A stretch of 64,000 nucleotides of DNA from Ziziphus jujuba (GCF_031755915.1 NC_083387.1:14405001-14469000), one strand, 5' to 3'. Positions 1-11,870 are shown, counted from the stretch's first letter. Notes: generated by a model not told the origin, from the sequence alone. Program-made: numbers and translations.

Positions 1-1176
1 ACAACATAAATTTAATTCTCGAAAATATGTTGTAAAATGTACCACTCATGTGAGAATATGGGTCATTTCAGATCCTCAATGGGATACATCACTCGGTTAA
101 CAAGTTAAAATTATATTTTTATCGAGCATTTTATACACAATTATCCGTGGGAATTAACACAAACCTTGACTAAAACTAATAATCTAATATTAAAACGAAG
201 CTTAGAGAATAAAGATTATGAATCATGTCTTACCTGTCGGAGATCTAGCAAGCAGTGATCGGATCTTGTCAAGAAGACCAGGTCAAGTTAATGCCCACGA
301 ATCTTGCAAACTAGCTTGAGTTGAGCCAATTGGACCTTGGATTCGAGCCGACACCATCGCTAAAAAAAGTTTATAGCATCGACTCATCGTACATCTAGTG
401 GCTGGAAAAATTTACAAGGAGGTCGATATTAAAATGGGCAAGGCAATGGTGGTAGGGGTAAGGCAAGATGGTGGCTTGACAGAGAGAAACCAATCGGCAA
501 AGCCAACGGCTACCATCACCAAAAATGGCCCAATCCCAATGCATTATCGGAAATCTTGCCAAGATTTTTGATTGGTCGGCTTGCTTTGAGGCAGTTTTCA
601 AGGTAGGGCGACAAGTATGGCTTGTCGATAGCCAAGTATGGGCAAACTAGAGGTGGCCAGCAATCTCTCTCTCTTTCTCTCCTCCTTCCCTCTCTCGTCT
701 CTCCTCGCTTTCTCTCTAGGTGGCTAATAAAAAGCCATCCATGATGCCACTGCGCATTCACTGGATTGGCTAGGGTGTTGACACATGATGTGTCTCGGTG
801 GGGTTTCATTCATGATGTTTTTCACATGTGTCAAATATATACCACGTAAAATCAGTCCACGGAATAATAATTAAACTTTCTAGCTCCGTAATGTTTTAAC
901 CATAAGTCCAAATTAAGTATACTGCTAGCTCACGAACTCATATTGACGAGTACTATTCAATGGTATACAAGTCAAAACCAAACTTATACAAATTAAAAGT
1001 CAAACTCGAGCTCACTTAATTAGTCTGGACTATAATTTGTTTTGATCATAACTCTTTAAGTACAATTCTGATTTTGGCATATTACCAGTCTACGAATTCG
1101 TGTTAACTCATACTTCACCATAATGCCTTGGTTAAAGCACGAAAATTTCTAGTATACCTTAGTACAGATTGTTACA
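1..1176 (-). mobile_element. Large-LTR family, copy 1 (partial, cut by window edge)
   Basis: This segment aligns along its length with 54660-55760. Shared landmarks are the 'gtcttac' stretch near 225, the CT-rich run near 660-715, the 'aataaaaa' stretch near 728, and repeated phrases such as 'cataactctttaa' and 'gtctacgaa'. It ends at 1170-1176 in TGTTACA, the same terminus as the complete copy. On the minus strand it starts TGTAACA, as many plant LTRs do, so I infer that orientation. The other end lies outside the window. No coding capacity is visible; the short open frames here are not conserved with the other copy. Confidence 0.7.
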
Positions 1177-1755
1177 AAAAATCATATAAAATGGTATTTA
1201 TATTTACAAATATGAACATATATAATTATATAACTAAAATTTATATAAAATTTCATAAAATTTCAAAAAATCATGAACCATAAATTTAACATGTCCAAAA
1301 AATTTAGGAAAATAAATCCTCTCATAAATATAAAACTCACTCTTAATATGCTGTTGAATCACCTCTAGTCTCCATACCAAAGCTTAAAATATAAAAATAC
1401 ACTTCTTAATTTTCAAAAATTAAACTAGCGATATTGGTGTGGATCAAATATCTCAAAATAACTTTTACAACACTTCAATTACCAAAATTGGTCATCAAAA
1501 GGTCTAATTATATTGTGAGTCCTTAATATTTGATATCCAAAATTGAAGTTTTTTACTCGAAGACCAATTTAGTGAAATTAAACTTCTATATGGGCCCATT
1601 AACTCCTAATTACACTAATCCAACTTCAAATTTATCTAGTTGTATCCAAACAAAGTCTAATTTTGTCTGATGTTAAACTAATTGAACAAAAAATCAAAAA
1701 AATAATCAAATGATGGCCAATATTTACAAACTTTATATTAATAGAAAGCCCATAA
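1177..1755. other. AT-rich spacer, no gene seen
   Basis: Lies between the large-LTR fragment and the copia remnant. No coding similarity, repeat pair or RNA structure was recognised on either strand. Confidence 0.6.
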
Positions 1756-1759
1756 GATA

Positions 1760-3770
1760 GGGAATGTAATGGTGCATCATTATAGGATATGGAGATGAAG
1801 AACTTGGATACAGATTATGGGATCCAAAAGTAAAAATGGTGATTACAAGTAGAGATATAATATTGCATAAAAATCAGAAAATAGAAGAAATTAAAAAGCC
1901 CATAAAGTCTTCTAGTTCTAGTTCTAGCACCTATGATTTTGTGTCTAGTCTAACATCAGCACAAACCACCACAGACAATGATGAAAGGCATAGCAAATTG
2001 CTAGAAGAAGAACAAGAGAAAGAATAAGATGTTGGGTAAGGAGAGACTTAATCATCAGAAGCTGCAAGACCATCTTAGTGAATCTAATGATGGTATGTCT
2101 ACTAAAAATAATAATTTATAGGTTTGAAGATCTAAACGAGGCCATATTCCATCGAAAAGATATCCAAATTCTCAATATATTCTGCTTACTAATGAAGGGG
2201 AGCTAGAAAGTTTTCAGGAATCCTATCAGGATAAAGATAAATGGCTACATCCAAAGTAAGATATGATGGCATATTTGTAGAAGAATCATACTTATGAGTT
2301 GGTTGAGCTTCCAACATAAAAGAAGAAACTAAAGAATACATGAATGTTCAAGCTCAAGAAAGATGACAGCATAAGGATGATAAAACATACATCTCGATTA
2401 ATAGGTTTTCTTTAGAGGAAAGGAATTGTGTTTGATAAGATTTTCTCATTAGTGGTGAAGATGACTACAATTCTTGTTATTCTTAATCAAGTAGCTAGTT
2501 TAGACCTAAAGCTTGAGCAAATGGATGTGAAAACAAGATTCCTTCATGGTAATATATATGAGAAAATCTATACGGAGCAACTAGAAGGTTTTGAGATTTC
2601 AGGGGGAAAAAACCTCATTTGCAGGTTCAAGATGAGCTTGTATGGCCTTAACCAAGCACCTAGACAATGGTACAAGAAGTTTGACTATTTTATGGTGATT
2701 CAAGGCTACAAAAAGATTGAAAAAGATCAATGTGTTTATATTTAATAATTTTTTTCATATGGAAACTTCATTAAACTTTTGCTATATGTAGATGACATGT
2801 TGATCGTTGGACAAGATACAATAAAAATTAGTTAGCTAAAGAAAGACGAAAGACATATCCAAGTCTTCTAATATGAAAGGCTTAAAACTAACTTAATAGA
2901 TTTTAGGAATGCAAATAGCCCGATATAGGAAGAATTATAGGTTATGGCTGTCTCATTAGAAGTATGTCCAACAAGTGATAAAAAAGATTCGGCATGGATA
3001 AGATCAAACTAATGAGAATTTCATTTGCAAACCATTTCAAGTTGAGCAGGAGATCATACCCCTTATCCATAAAAAAGATAGAGGAGATGGCTACAGTAAC
3101 TTACTCTTCAAAGATGATAAGTCTAATGTATGTAATGGTATATACCATACTAGACATTGCTTATGTAGTTGGTACCATAAGTTGATTTCTTTCAAATCCT
3201 AGGAAAGAACATTGGGAAGCAGTTAAGTGGGTTATTAGGTGTCTTAAGGATACATCGAAAGTATGCTTATGTTACGGGGGAAGTGATCAAGTTCTAGAAG
3301 GCTATAAAAATGCAAATTTGGATGGAGACCTTGATTATAGAAAATCTACTTTAGGTTATCTTTGCATTTTTCTTAGAAGAGCTGTATCATAGAAATCAAG
3401 ATTGTAAAAGTATGTAGCATTATATATGACATAAACAGAGTACATTGTTATAGTAAAAGTTGTTAAAGAGATGTTAGTCAAAGCATTTCCTTAATGACCT
3501 GGACATTAAGCAAAAGGTCTACAAGATTTATTGTGACGGTTAGAGTGCCATGGATTTTAGAAGAACTCAATGTATCATTCCTAGAAAAACACATTAAAGT
3601 TGGCTATCTATGTATCTGTGATGTGATAGAGCACAAACTACCCAAATTGGTGAAGATTTACACAATGAAAAATCTAGCATATATGTTTAAAAAGGTTGTC
3701 GTACTAGAGAAGCTGAAGCTGTGTAAAGACATAGCCAAAAAGGATGGCAAATGACTATCAATTTTGAAAT
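1760..3770 (+). pseudogene. Ty1/copia pol remnant (integrase C-term, RT, RNase H)
   Basis: A decayed copia polyprotein, truncated at its 5' side, with many stops and frame changes. It opens with the integrase C-terminal signature (GYGDEELGYRLWDP near 1785-1826, then SRDI). Next come the RT_2 domain (SLYGLNQAPRQWYKKFD near 2636-2686) and the RT active site YVDD at 2784-2795, which is still intact. The RNase H part follows at about 3180-3480 (DIAYVVG, RKSTLGYLC, TEYI). Gag, protease, the integrase core and the 5' LTR are absent. The reading frame leads into a purine-rich stretch and an LTR at 3790, as expected for the 3' half of an element. It cannot encode a working protein. Confidence 0.9.
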
Positions 3771-3789
3771 GAAGTTGGAAGGAGAGAAT

Positions 3790-4133
3790 TGTAGGGTCCA
3801 ACCTATTCCTAAAATGCCCAACCCATTAGATTTTTCTTGTTGGCTAAATTAACTTGGTGGCCAAGTTGTTTTGGACCAAAAAAAAAAAAGAAAAGAAAAG
3901 AAAAAAAGACAACCTTATAAGCTTATAAATAGGTGCTAGGTTTTTCATTCTTGTAATATAGACAGCATAAATTTTTTAGAGCCCTCAGAAAGATAGCATT
4001 GAAAAAAGCTTTTTTATGTATTGATTTGTAGAGAGAAATAATAATACATAATTTTCTTCTTAATCTTTGTGTTTTTGTTTTCTATGTTTTTCATAGCAAA
4101 GAATCAAAACAAAACATGCATCTTTCTTCAACA
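3790..4133 (+). repeat. 3' LTR of the copia remnant
   Basis: Starts TGTAGGGTCC right after the purine-rich tract GGAAGGAGAGAAT (3777-3789), a plausible polypurine tract, and ends CTTCAACA. A TATA-like tataaata lies near 3923. The boundary is inferred from TG...CA ends and position after pol; the matching 5' LTR is not in the window, so it cannot be confirmed by pairing. Confidence 0.6.
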
Positions 4134-4900
4134 GGCATCATAAAACTCAACATGCATCAAGATAAAAATATTATAAACTAGCATATTAAAAATATAAAAT
4201 AGAACATAAAAAAAGATTTAAGCAATACTTAGGGGAAACCACATTTTAAACCTTCATCACCATTTTAGTTTCAAAAGCTATATGGAGGTAAAGTTCCAAG
4301 TAGAAGAGAATTGGAAAGGTTAAAGAGAATGAAGAGAAATGGAAGAGCTAAAGAGATATTTTGGCTTTCCAGATGTAAGAATGAGTAATAATGAAATAAA
4401 ATAATGCCAAATAAACTTATAGGCCCTGTTTATTTCAACGGACTGCCAGGTCAAGATTGACACAGTCCTGGTGAAGCATTTGGAAGCAGAAAAGAATGGA
4501 CAACTTTTCGAAAGGGAAAATTAATCCTATTTCAAAAGGACTCATCTGACTCGTTGAAAGCCTTGGGTCACACTAGGATAAGCTTTCTCTCTGAAGCAGC
4601 TCTCTTACTAGAACATGCCCTCTCGCAGCTTTCCCATTAAAAAACCCTGTGAAATCTAAGAGTAAAAGATTTTGCAACAATCTTGAATGTCCCTGGTTGT
4701 AGCCCAAAATTAAAGACCCACTTTGGAGCGTAGGGTTTGTTATGCTCTGCTAATACCAATCTCACACAGCTTCTAAAAGGCAAAAACTAGAAAATCAAAA
4801 AGACCTATTGAGATGAAGAAGAAAAGAAAGGATCATCTGGAGGCCAGTCATTGTGGCGAAAGCCTTTCTTTCTTCTAGAGGTTCATTATTGCAAAATTTC
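4134..4900. other. Spacer upstream of the PPR-like pseudogene
   Basis: The first 300 bases are AT-rich and featureless. From about 4430 the composition becomes less AT-rich and may include the former promoter or 5' UTR of the pseudogene downstream. No conserved promoter motif could be assigned. Confidence 0.4.
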
Positions 4901-4901
4901 T

Positions 4902-5656
4902 ATGGAGCTTAAAACCCAATTTTTCATTCACTTATAACTCCAACAACCACAGTTTCATCCCCGGTCTTCTCCAGAAAGTTATCCTATGTTCGTTAGGAGC
5001 TCATGTTCTTCTCTCAAATCATAACAACCCCAAATGACTGTGAGCACAATCTATCCAAACACACCATGAATCACTTCTTTTCTGCCAAAAATGATGGTGC
5101 CCAAGAGAATGATTTTCACATCAAGGATGGTCTTGATAGTAATTGAGAAGAAGAAGAAGAACAAGAAGAAGAGCTTAACGAGACTGATTTGTAGAAACTG
5201 GAAAATATGTTGTCTTTGCTTTAAAATAGTAGTTCTATTAGTGAGTTTTGGGGTATTTTATACTACATCTGCCTTTTTCTTTAGTTTGTTATTTATTTTT
5301 GGGGATCTTAAATTAGCATTTATGTATGTTAAATCTTTTGGTTACTTAATGAATAATTCTTTTAAAAGTTACATACTAATTAAGCCTAACTAATAATATG
5401 GTTTGAGATACTGATTAAAAGTGTTTCCATTAATTATGAAGCTCTTATTTTCTTGTTTTTTTAATTTCTTTTCCTTTTTTAAGGAAAAGGGAAATAATGA
5501 TGTTGATGGTAGGTTAGTTATTTCATTAAGTGCTTTTTGTTAAAAGTTGTAGAAACAGATTCAAAGCACAGATGATTCAAGTGGTAAGGAGTGTGGCTCA
5601 TCTTCTAAATGCAATAACAAGCTCTCTGCTATTGAGTCTGTAGAGCATGACCAACC
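4902..5656 (+). pseudogene. PPR-like host gene remnant, upstream part (interrupted by copia)
   Basis: Coding-like remnant with one recognisable splice pair. An ATG at 4902 opens a degraded N-terminal region. From about 5067 another frame encodes MNHFFSAKNDGAQEN and an acidic EEEEEQEEEL stretch broken by stops. The exon ends ...ATTA at 5240 before a consensus donor GTGAGT (5241). The acceptor TTGTAG ends at 5552, and the next exon (KQIQSTDDSSGKECG...) continues in phase. That exon is cut at 5656 by the copia insertion and resumes at 13011. The PPR assignment comes from the downstream half. Several in-frame stops (for example after DGLDSN) show the gene was dead or decayed independently of the insertion. 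The exact family member was not identified. Confidence 0.55.
5652..5656. repeat. Target-site duplication CAACC (left)
   Basis: The five bases before the 5' LTR are CAACC. The identical five bases follow the 3' LTR at 13006-13010. Removing the element and one copy restores the open host exon across the junction, which supports both boundaries. Confidence 0.93.
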
Positions 5657-6242
5657 TGTAAGAATTTTATGAATAGAAATTATAAATATTATTTATTTAT
5701 TTAGTTGTCATAATACTTAAAATATTGGAATTTTATTTTAAAATAAATATCTAAATAAAATAATAAGAAACAGTATTTTAGTGAAAGAACACGACTTCAG
5801 AGTGGAATTGTGCTCTTATTGGAAACGAAACAATTTTTAACGCTTCATATATTCTGAAGGATTTAGTTTCTTCATAATAGGTGTAATCATTCCAATACTA
5901 ACAATTATTTCTACAATTGAAACACAAGAACAGCAATAAATATTCGTTATTTTGTTTCATTATTCATTCATATAAAACAGAAAGGGAGAGAGAGAAACAT
6001 AAAAATTGTTCTTTGCTTTTAGGAATTTCGAGTGCTACTATTCTCAGAAAGTAGTCCTTGTATCCTGGGAGACATTTTCCATCTATTAGACCATTGTGCA
6101 CCAATATGGGGTAAAAATTGTCTTAAGGCCAAATATTAAAATTCTTGCCTTGACTAAAATTAATAGGTTTTTCTATCATCTTCTTCTTATATGTGTATTT
6201 GGTATTTATGAATTTTGCAGTAGAAACCTTATTTCAATAACA
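5657..6242 (+). repeat. 5' LTR of the copia element
   Basis: 586 bp, TGTAAGAATTTT...CAATAACA. Pairs along its length with 12435-13005. A TATA-like TATAAAAC lies near 5971, so transcription would start near 6000 by the usual spacing (inference). A segment at 6113-6127 is perfectly complementary to the site just downstream of this LTR. Confidence 0.95.
6113..6127 (+). promoter_or_regulatory. LTR segment complementary to the putative primer-binding site
   Basis: AAAAATTGTCTTAAG is the exact reverse complement of 6245-6259. The equivalent place in the 3' LTR (near 12876-12890) differs at three positions, all G/A differences, as expected from later mutation. Possible role: self-primer or RNA hairpin stem. 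The complementarity is seen; the function is inferred. Confidence 0.45.
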
Positions 6243-6244
6243 AT

Positions 6245-6259
6245 CTTAAGACAATTTTT
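6245..6259 (+). promoter_or_regulatory. Putative primer-binding site (self-complementary type)
   Basis: CTTAAGACAATTTTT lies two bases after the end of the 5' LTR, the usual position of a primer-binding site. It does not resemble the initiator-tRNA site (TGGTATCAGAGC) present in the gypsy elements of this window. It is a 15-nt perfect complement of 6113-6127 in the LTR. Confidence 0.4.
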
Positions 6260-6516
6260 TGTATTCTACTGTTAATTCTCATGTTTGAAATTTATATGGT
6301 TAGTTTATACTTATTTTATTGTCATTCTGCCTATAGTTTCATGGATAGGAATTTTATGAAATTATCACTTTATCTGATTAAATTGTATGCGTGTTTATTT
6401 TTGTGCTTTAATAATATAATTGATTACCATTGTAAATTGAATTGCATTAATACTAGTTTCTGGTATATGTATTAATTAAATTGGCCATTGATGATTTCTT
6501 GCCTCTTGTACTATGT

Positions 6517-6587
6517 TTTTCTCTTAATTGCCAATTGAAATGTGTTACTCTTTGGTTTTCTCTTAATTGCCAATTGAAACGTGTTAC
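6517..6587. repeat. 39-bp tandem duplication
   Basis: The phrase ttttctcttaattgccaatt begins at 6517 and again at 6556, each followed by gaaa(t/c)gtgttac. Two copies with one visible difference. Confidence 0.85.
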
Positions 6588-7307
6588 ATATATACATACT
6601 TAGATATTTTGTTTATGTTTCATCTTCTCTAATTCATATATTATAAATAAGTATAGTGTTTATTAATCAATTGGCAATCGGCAATCAAATTCACTTGTCA
6701 TAAACAATTATATATATATATATATATATTATTGTTTGACATCAGTTAGTGCAGTGAAAATTTAATGTCTTCAATAGTTTCTTGTTAGTTTTAGTTCTAT
6801 GATTTAATTGATTTTCCTTTGACAAAATTAGATATAATATATCTACACACACATATGAAATATATATATTATTCATATTTTCTGTATTATTTGCCTTTGC
6901 ATATACAGTCTAAATTAATCAATAAATTGATTAATTTATTCAGGATTTATGCTTTCTTTCTTTAAATCAAATCTTATTTGTACTCTGTTTTTGCATAAAC
7001 AAACGCCTTTTGTATATATTGTGAATAATCTTGTTTCTTAGTGGTAGTTTTCTACGTAGTGCCTTAGATTTGCTTATGAAACTTTTACTGACTAGTTCGG
7101 ATTTTCTAATATCTGTTTGACACTGAGTGAGTCACGTTCCAAATTTTGATTGCATGGTATTTTCAATTAGTGCGATATTCATACATTGTTTCTAGTTCAT
7201 ATATATTCCTTGTTTATTTAATGCATTGCTTTATATTTTCACTCGTTTGGAAATCCCATTATAACTACGTGTATATATGTATATATATATATATATATAT
7301 GGAAATT

Positions 7308-7453
7308 CTATGGTGAAAACAGTCCGTATGAGGACCGCAGTATTAGTGACGGTTTTCCATAGTATTAACGACGGTTTCTTAGAAAATCGTCACCAATACT
7401 ATGAAAAACCATCACCAATACTGTGGTCCGCATAAGGACCGTCTGTACCATAG
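7308..7453. mobile_element. Foldback MITE in TA repeats (copy 1)
   Basis: A 146-bp near-palindrome running from CTATGGTGAAAACAG to its inverted match ending TGTACCATAG. Inner arms repeat the phrase ggtttt(c/t)catagtatt. TA microsatellites flank both sides, so insertion at TA is likely. No coding capacity, consistent with a non-autonomous DNA element. Confidence 0.75.
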
Positions 7454-8031
7454 ACAAACTGTATATATATATATATATATTTCTAAATGTTGGTTGATTG
7501 AGTTTTATAGTTTACTTCTTTTGGCTTTGTAAATATTGAATATAAGATATACATTGTCTTTATCTTCAATATATACACATATATACAATTTTACCGTTAG
7601 TATTTAGAGTTCTCTACATATATTTAATATTGTAGGTTCTTTCTTTTATACGTACATCATTAATTGTATATATATATATATACTCATACATCTGAAAACT
7701 TATTTACATTCAATTCTATTCTCTACATTCTTTATTATTGGTTAATACACATTGATATTAGATATGTGTCACTTGATGATTACATTGTATAATTTGCCTT
7801 TTATTTTCAATTGTTATGACTTTCAATTGATTACATTTAGGATCTATTGACTTTGGTTTTAATTCTATGTGAAAGTTCTCTCCATTCTTTTATATACGAA
7901 GTTCCGTATATATACTTTGTTTATTGGAATTTTTATTTTGCTTAATATAATTTTGGATATTTCATTTTGTACAAAATTTTTAAAGTATACTTTTGAAAGT
8001 AACTTGGTCTGTAACTTTTGTTAATAGACAA

Positions 8032-8880
8032 ATGACAAATACAAGCCAAAATTCTATCCATGCTCATGTGAATCATGTAGAGAAGCCCAAAAAGTTCAAT
8101 GGTACAGATTTTAAAAGATGGAAACGAAAAATGCTCTTTTATCTCATAACTCTGTATTTGGCGAAATTTTTGAATGAAAAGGCATCTGTCCTTAATGAGA
8201 ATGAAACATATAGGACAATTGTAGCAGCCGTGGATGCATGGAAACATATAGATTTTCTATACAAGAACTACATCCTCAATGGTTTGGACAACACACTATA
8301 TAATGTGTATAGTTTAATTGAGACTTCCAAAGAACTTTGGGAATGCTTAGATAAGAAGTATAAAACTGAGGATGCTGGCATGAAGAAATTTGTTGTTGAA
8401 AGGTTTCTAGATTTCAAAATGGTGGATTCTCAAATTGTTATGAACCAAGTACAAGAACTCCAATAGATTCTTCATGAAATACGTACTAAAAAGATGACTT
8501 TGAGTGAATCCTTTCAAGTTGCTACTGTTATTAAAAAGTTGCCACCTTCTTGGAATGATTTCAAGAACTATTTGAAGCATAAATGTAAGAAAATGAGTCT
8601 TGAAGATCTAAATGTTCATTTTAGAATTGAAGAAGACAATCAAAGCTCTGAAAAGAAGATTAAAGTTCATTACCTAGAAGCTAAAGCCAACGTGATTGAG
8701 AATGGACAAAAAAAAGGAAAAAAAAAAGAAAGTATTCTGGGCAAAATAATAGCGAAAGGAATGCAAAGAAATTTAAAGGGAAATGCTTTGTGTATAACAA
8801 GCAAGGTCATCGTGCAAATGAATATAGAAATTGGAAAGCACAAAGTAACAACAAGAAGAATAAATCTCAAGCACACATGA
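8032..8880 (+). pseudogene. copia gag (UBN2-type capsid and zinc knuckle), degenerate
   Basis: ATG at 8032 starts MTNTSQNSIHAHVN, then the Gag domain (KPKKFNGTDFKRWKRKM, LWECLDKKYKTEDAG). A stop at 8464-8466 interrupts it; it resumes LHEIRTKKMTLSESFQVA and LPPSWNDFKNYLKHK. A frame change in the A-rich run near 8709-8735 leads to the zinc knuckle CFVYNKQGHRANEY near 8784. Its second and fourth cysteines are both tyrosine, so the CCHC motif is broken. An upstream in-frame ATG at 7993 is possible, but 8032 fits gag starts better. The product would coat retroelement RNA. Confidence 0.88.
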
Positions 8881-10060
8881 CAAGAAAAGATAAATTGTCA
8901 ATTGACATAAAAGAAATGAACCTTGCTGCTGTAATTTCTGAAGTGAATTTGGTTTGTAATCACAAAGAGTGGTGGGTAGACAAAGGTGCTATTAGACACA
9001 TATGTTCCAATATGAATATATTTACTACTTATCATGGTATGGACATAGGAGAACATCTTCATATGGAAAATTCCTTAACATCTAAGGTTGAAGGCCAAGG
9101 AAAAATAGCTCTAAAGATGACATCCAAAAAGGATCTTAATCTTAAAATGTTCTTTATGTACTTGAAATAAGAAAGAATTTCTGGGTCTTTGCATAGCAAA
9201 AATGGATTTAAGTTAGCTTTTGTGGCTGACAAATTTGTACTAATTAAAAATGGGATGTATGTGAGAAAGGGGTATTTAATTGGTGGTCTATTTAAAATAA
9301 ATGTACTGACTATTGTACCTCCTATTAATAATAATAAAGTTAACTTTTTTACTTATATTATGGAGTCATTTAATTTATAGCACGGTAGGCTGGGACATGT
9401 AAATTGTGATACACAATGCAAATTAATGAACATGAACTTATTACCCAAATTTGAGATTGACTCTAATCATAAATGTGAAATACGTGTAAAAGCTAAATTA
9501 ACTAGAATCCCATTTCTAAATGTGCCAAGGAGTACAAAACCTTTAGAATTAATATATACCGATACATGTGATTTAAAATATATACAAACTATAGGTGGAA
9601 CAAAGTATTTTATTACTTTTTATAGATGATTGTACAAGAAGTTGTTGTGTTTATTTATTGCGAAGCAAAGATGAAGCAATTGAAATGTTTAAACATTATA
9701 AAAATGAGGTGGAAAACCACCTAAGCAAGAAAATAAAAAATTCGAGGAGTGATAGAGGAGGTGAGTATGAATCATCTTTTGAGGAATTCTATTTAGAACA
9801 TGGTATTATACACCAAACAACCACTCCTTATTCACCATAACAAAATAGTGTAGCTGAATGCAAAAATTGTACTTTAAAAGAAATAATGAATTCTTTATTA
9901 CTTATGTCTGGTTTACCACAAAATTTATGGGGAGAAGCTTTATTGACTTCTAATCAAATTCTAAATAAGCTACCTCATAAGAAATTAGATAAAACACCAT
10001 ATGAGTTATGGAAAGGTCAAAAACCTGCATATAATACATGAAAATGTGAGGATGTCTTGC
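8881..10060 (+). pseudogene. copia protease and integrase, degenerate
   Basis: Protease: WWVDKGAIRHIC near 8970-9005, where the family has DSGA; the serine is replaced by lysine (DKGA), so it is likely inactive. Integrase: a GAG-pre-integrase region with HGRLGHVN near 9381, followed by a CEIR segment where CxxC is expected. The catalytic core shows YTDTCDL near 9557, FIDDCTRS with a frame change near 9615, and SDRGGEYESSFEEF near 9750. A stop interrupts TTTPYSP*QNSVAE at 9838-9840. The region continues to KLDKTPYELWKGQKP near 10015. Several frameshifts and stops are present. Confidence 0.88.
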
Positions 10061-10319
10061 TAAAGTTGCAGTATCTTTTCCTTAAAAGGTCAAAATAGGA
10101 CCTAAAACTATTGACTGTATATTCATTGGATATGTACAAAATAGGCAAAATAGATCGTTGACTAAAAAGGTCTCATGAGGATATGGTTACCAGTAATCAA
10201 ATTCGAAAAGACAAATGAAAGGAAAGAGGATGAACTGAGACATAGTTAGAGAACTAAAACATTTAAGTCATGCGGTCCTGATTTTATGACTTATTTGTTA
10301 CAAAATGAACCTTAAACCT

Positions 10320-11870
10320 TCAAAAAAGCAATGTCAACTCATGCAGCTCCATTTTGGAAGGAAGCAATTAATGATGAAATTGATTCCATAATGCAAAATC
10401 ATACATGAGAGTTGGTAAATCTTCCATCTGATACAAAACCATTGGGTTATAAATGAATTTTTAGGAGGAAATTAAAACCAAATGGTACCATTGATAAATA
10501 TAAAGCTAGACTAGTGGCTAAAGGCTACAAGCAAAAGGAAGGCTTGGACTATTTGGATACTTATTCACCAGTAACTATAATTACATCAATTCAAATTTTG
10601 ATTGCAATAACAACTTTGTATAATCTTGAAATACATCAAATGGATGTAAAAACTGCATTTTTAAATGGAAATATTGAATAAGAGATCTATATGGAACAAC
10701 CAGAGGGGTTTGTAGTTCCAAGATAAGAAAAGAAAATGTACAAACTAGTTAAGTCATTGTATGGATTAAAACAAGCACCAAAACAATGGCATGAGAAATT
10801 TGATATGTAATGATGACAAATGGCTTCAAAATTAAGGAGTGTGATAAATGTGTATATTATAAAAGCACTTAAAAAAAGATATGTCGTGATTTGCTTATAC
10901 GTAGGTGATATGCTAATAAGGGGTAGAAATATGGAAATTATTAAAGCTACTAAAAAGATGTTGACTAATAAGTTTGATATGAAAGATCTAGGTGAAGCTA
11001 ATATGATTTTAGGTATTAAAATTACTAAGACATCAGATAGAATAGTTCTATCACAATCCCATTACATTAAAAATGTACTTGAGAAATTTGATAAGTATAA
11101 TGGAGATCTAGCAAAGACTCCCGTTGACATAACTTTACACCTTGCTAAAACTCATGGTCAAAGTGTATATCAATTGGAATACTCCAGAATTATAGAAAGT
11201 CTAATGTATATCTTAAATTGTACACAACCAGATATAGCTTATGTTGTTAGTAATTTAAGTAGATTTACTAGTAACTCAAATAAAAATTACTGGAAAACGC
11301 TAATTAGAGTTTTGAAATACTTAGGATATAGAATGCCATATGGGTTACACTATACAAGATATTCAGCTGTGTTAGAAGGATATCGTGATGCTAACTGGAT
11401 ATCAAACACAAAAGATTCAAAGTCTACAAGTGGATATGTGTTTACACTTGGAGGTGCTGCTGTATTATGGAAGTCTTCAAAACAAACTTGTATTGCAAGA
11501 TTAACTATGGAATCTAAATCTATAGCTTTAGATAAAGGTGGAGAAGAAGTCGAATGGCTTAGTCATTTTTTAGAAGATATTCCAAATTGGTCAAATCCTG
11601 TGCCTACTATATGCATTCATTGTGATAGTTAATCAGTAATTGGTAGGGCACAAAATAATATTTATAATGGTAAATCTTGACATATATGTCGAAGACATAA
11701 TACCATTCGACAACTTCTCTCTAATGAAATCATAAATATTGAATATGTGAAATTGAAAGACAACCTAATGGATACATTTACTAAATGTTTGTCTAGAGAG
11801 CAAGGTTATAAATCATCGAGGGGAATGGGACTAAAACCTAAGTCTAATGAATCATCATAAACGAAAACCA
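10320..11870 (+). pseudogene. copia reverse transcriptase and RNase H, degenerate
   Basis: RT begins near 10345 (APFWKEAINDEIDSIMQNHT), then KARLVAKGYKQKEGLDYL, QMDVKTAFLNGNIE and SLYGLKQAPKQW. The longest open piece starts at 10820. The active site at 10898-10909 reads YVGD instead of YVDD, so one catalytic aspartate is lost. RNase H follows ([20 protein letters not shown] near 11378, then TMESKSIAL), ending with the C-terminal DNLMDTFTKCLS near 11758. Stops occur within YNGKS*HIC and elsewhere. The RT active-site change alone would prevent reverse transcription. Confidence 0.92.

Larger units (their letters stand above)
6243..8031 (+). other. Untranslated leader of the copia element
   Basis: About 1.8 kb of AT-rich DNA with TA microsatellites between LTR and gag, unusually long for a copia element. 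It contains a 39-bp tandem duplication (6517-6587) and a foldback insertion (7308-7453). No coding similarity was recognised. Confidence 0.6.

Noticed and set aside
5091..5393. 100-codon plus-strand frame
   Set aside because: It overlaps the PPR-like exon in another frame and runs through the predicted intron; its K-rich and F-rich composition is a shadow.
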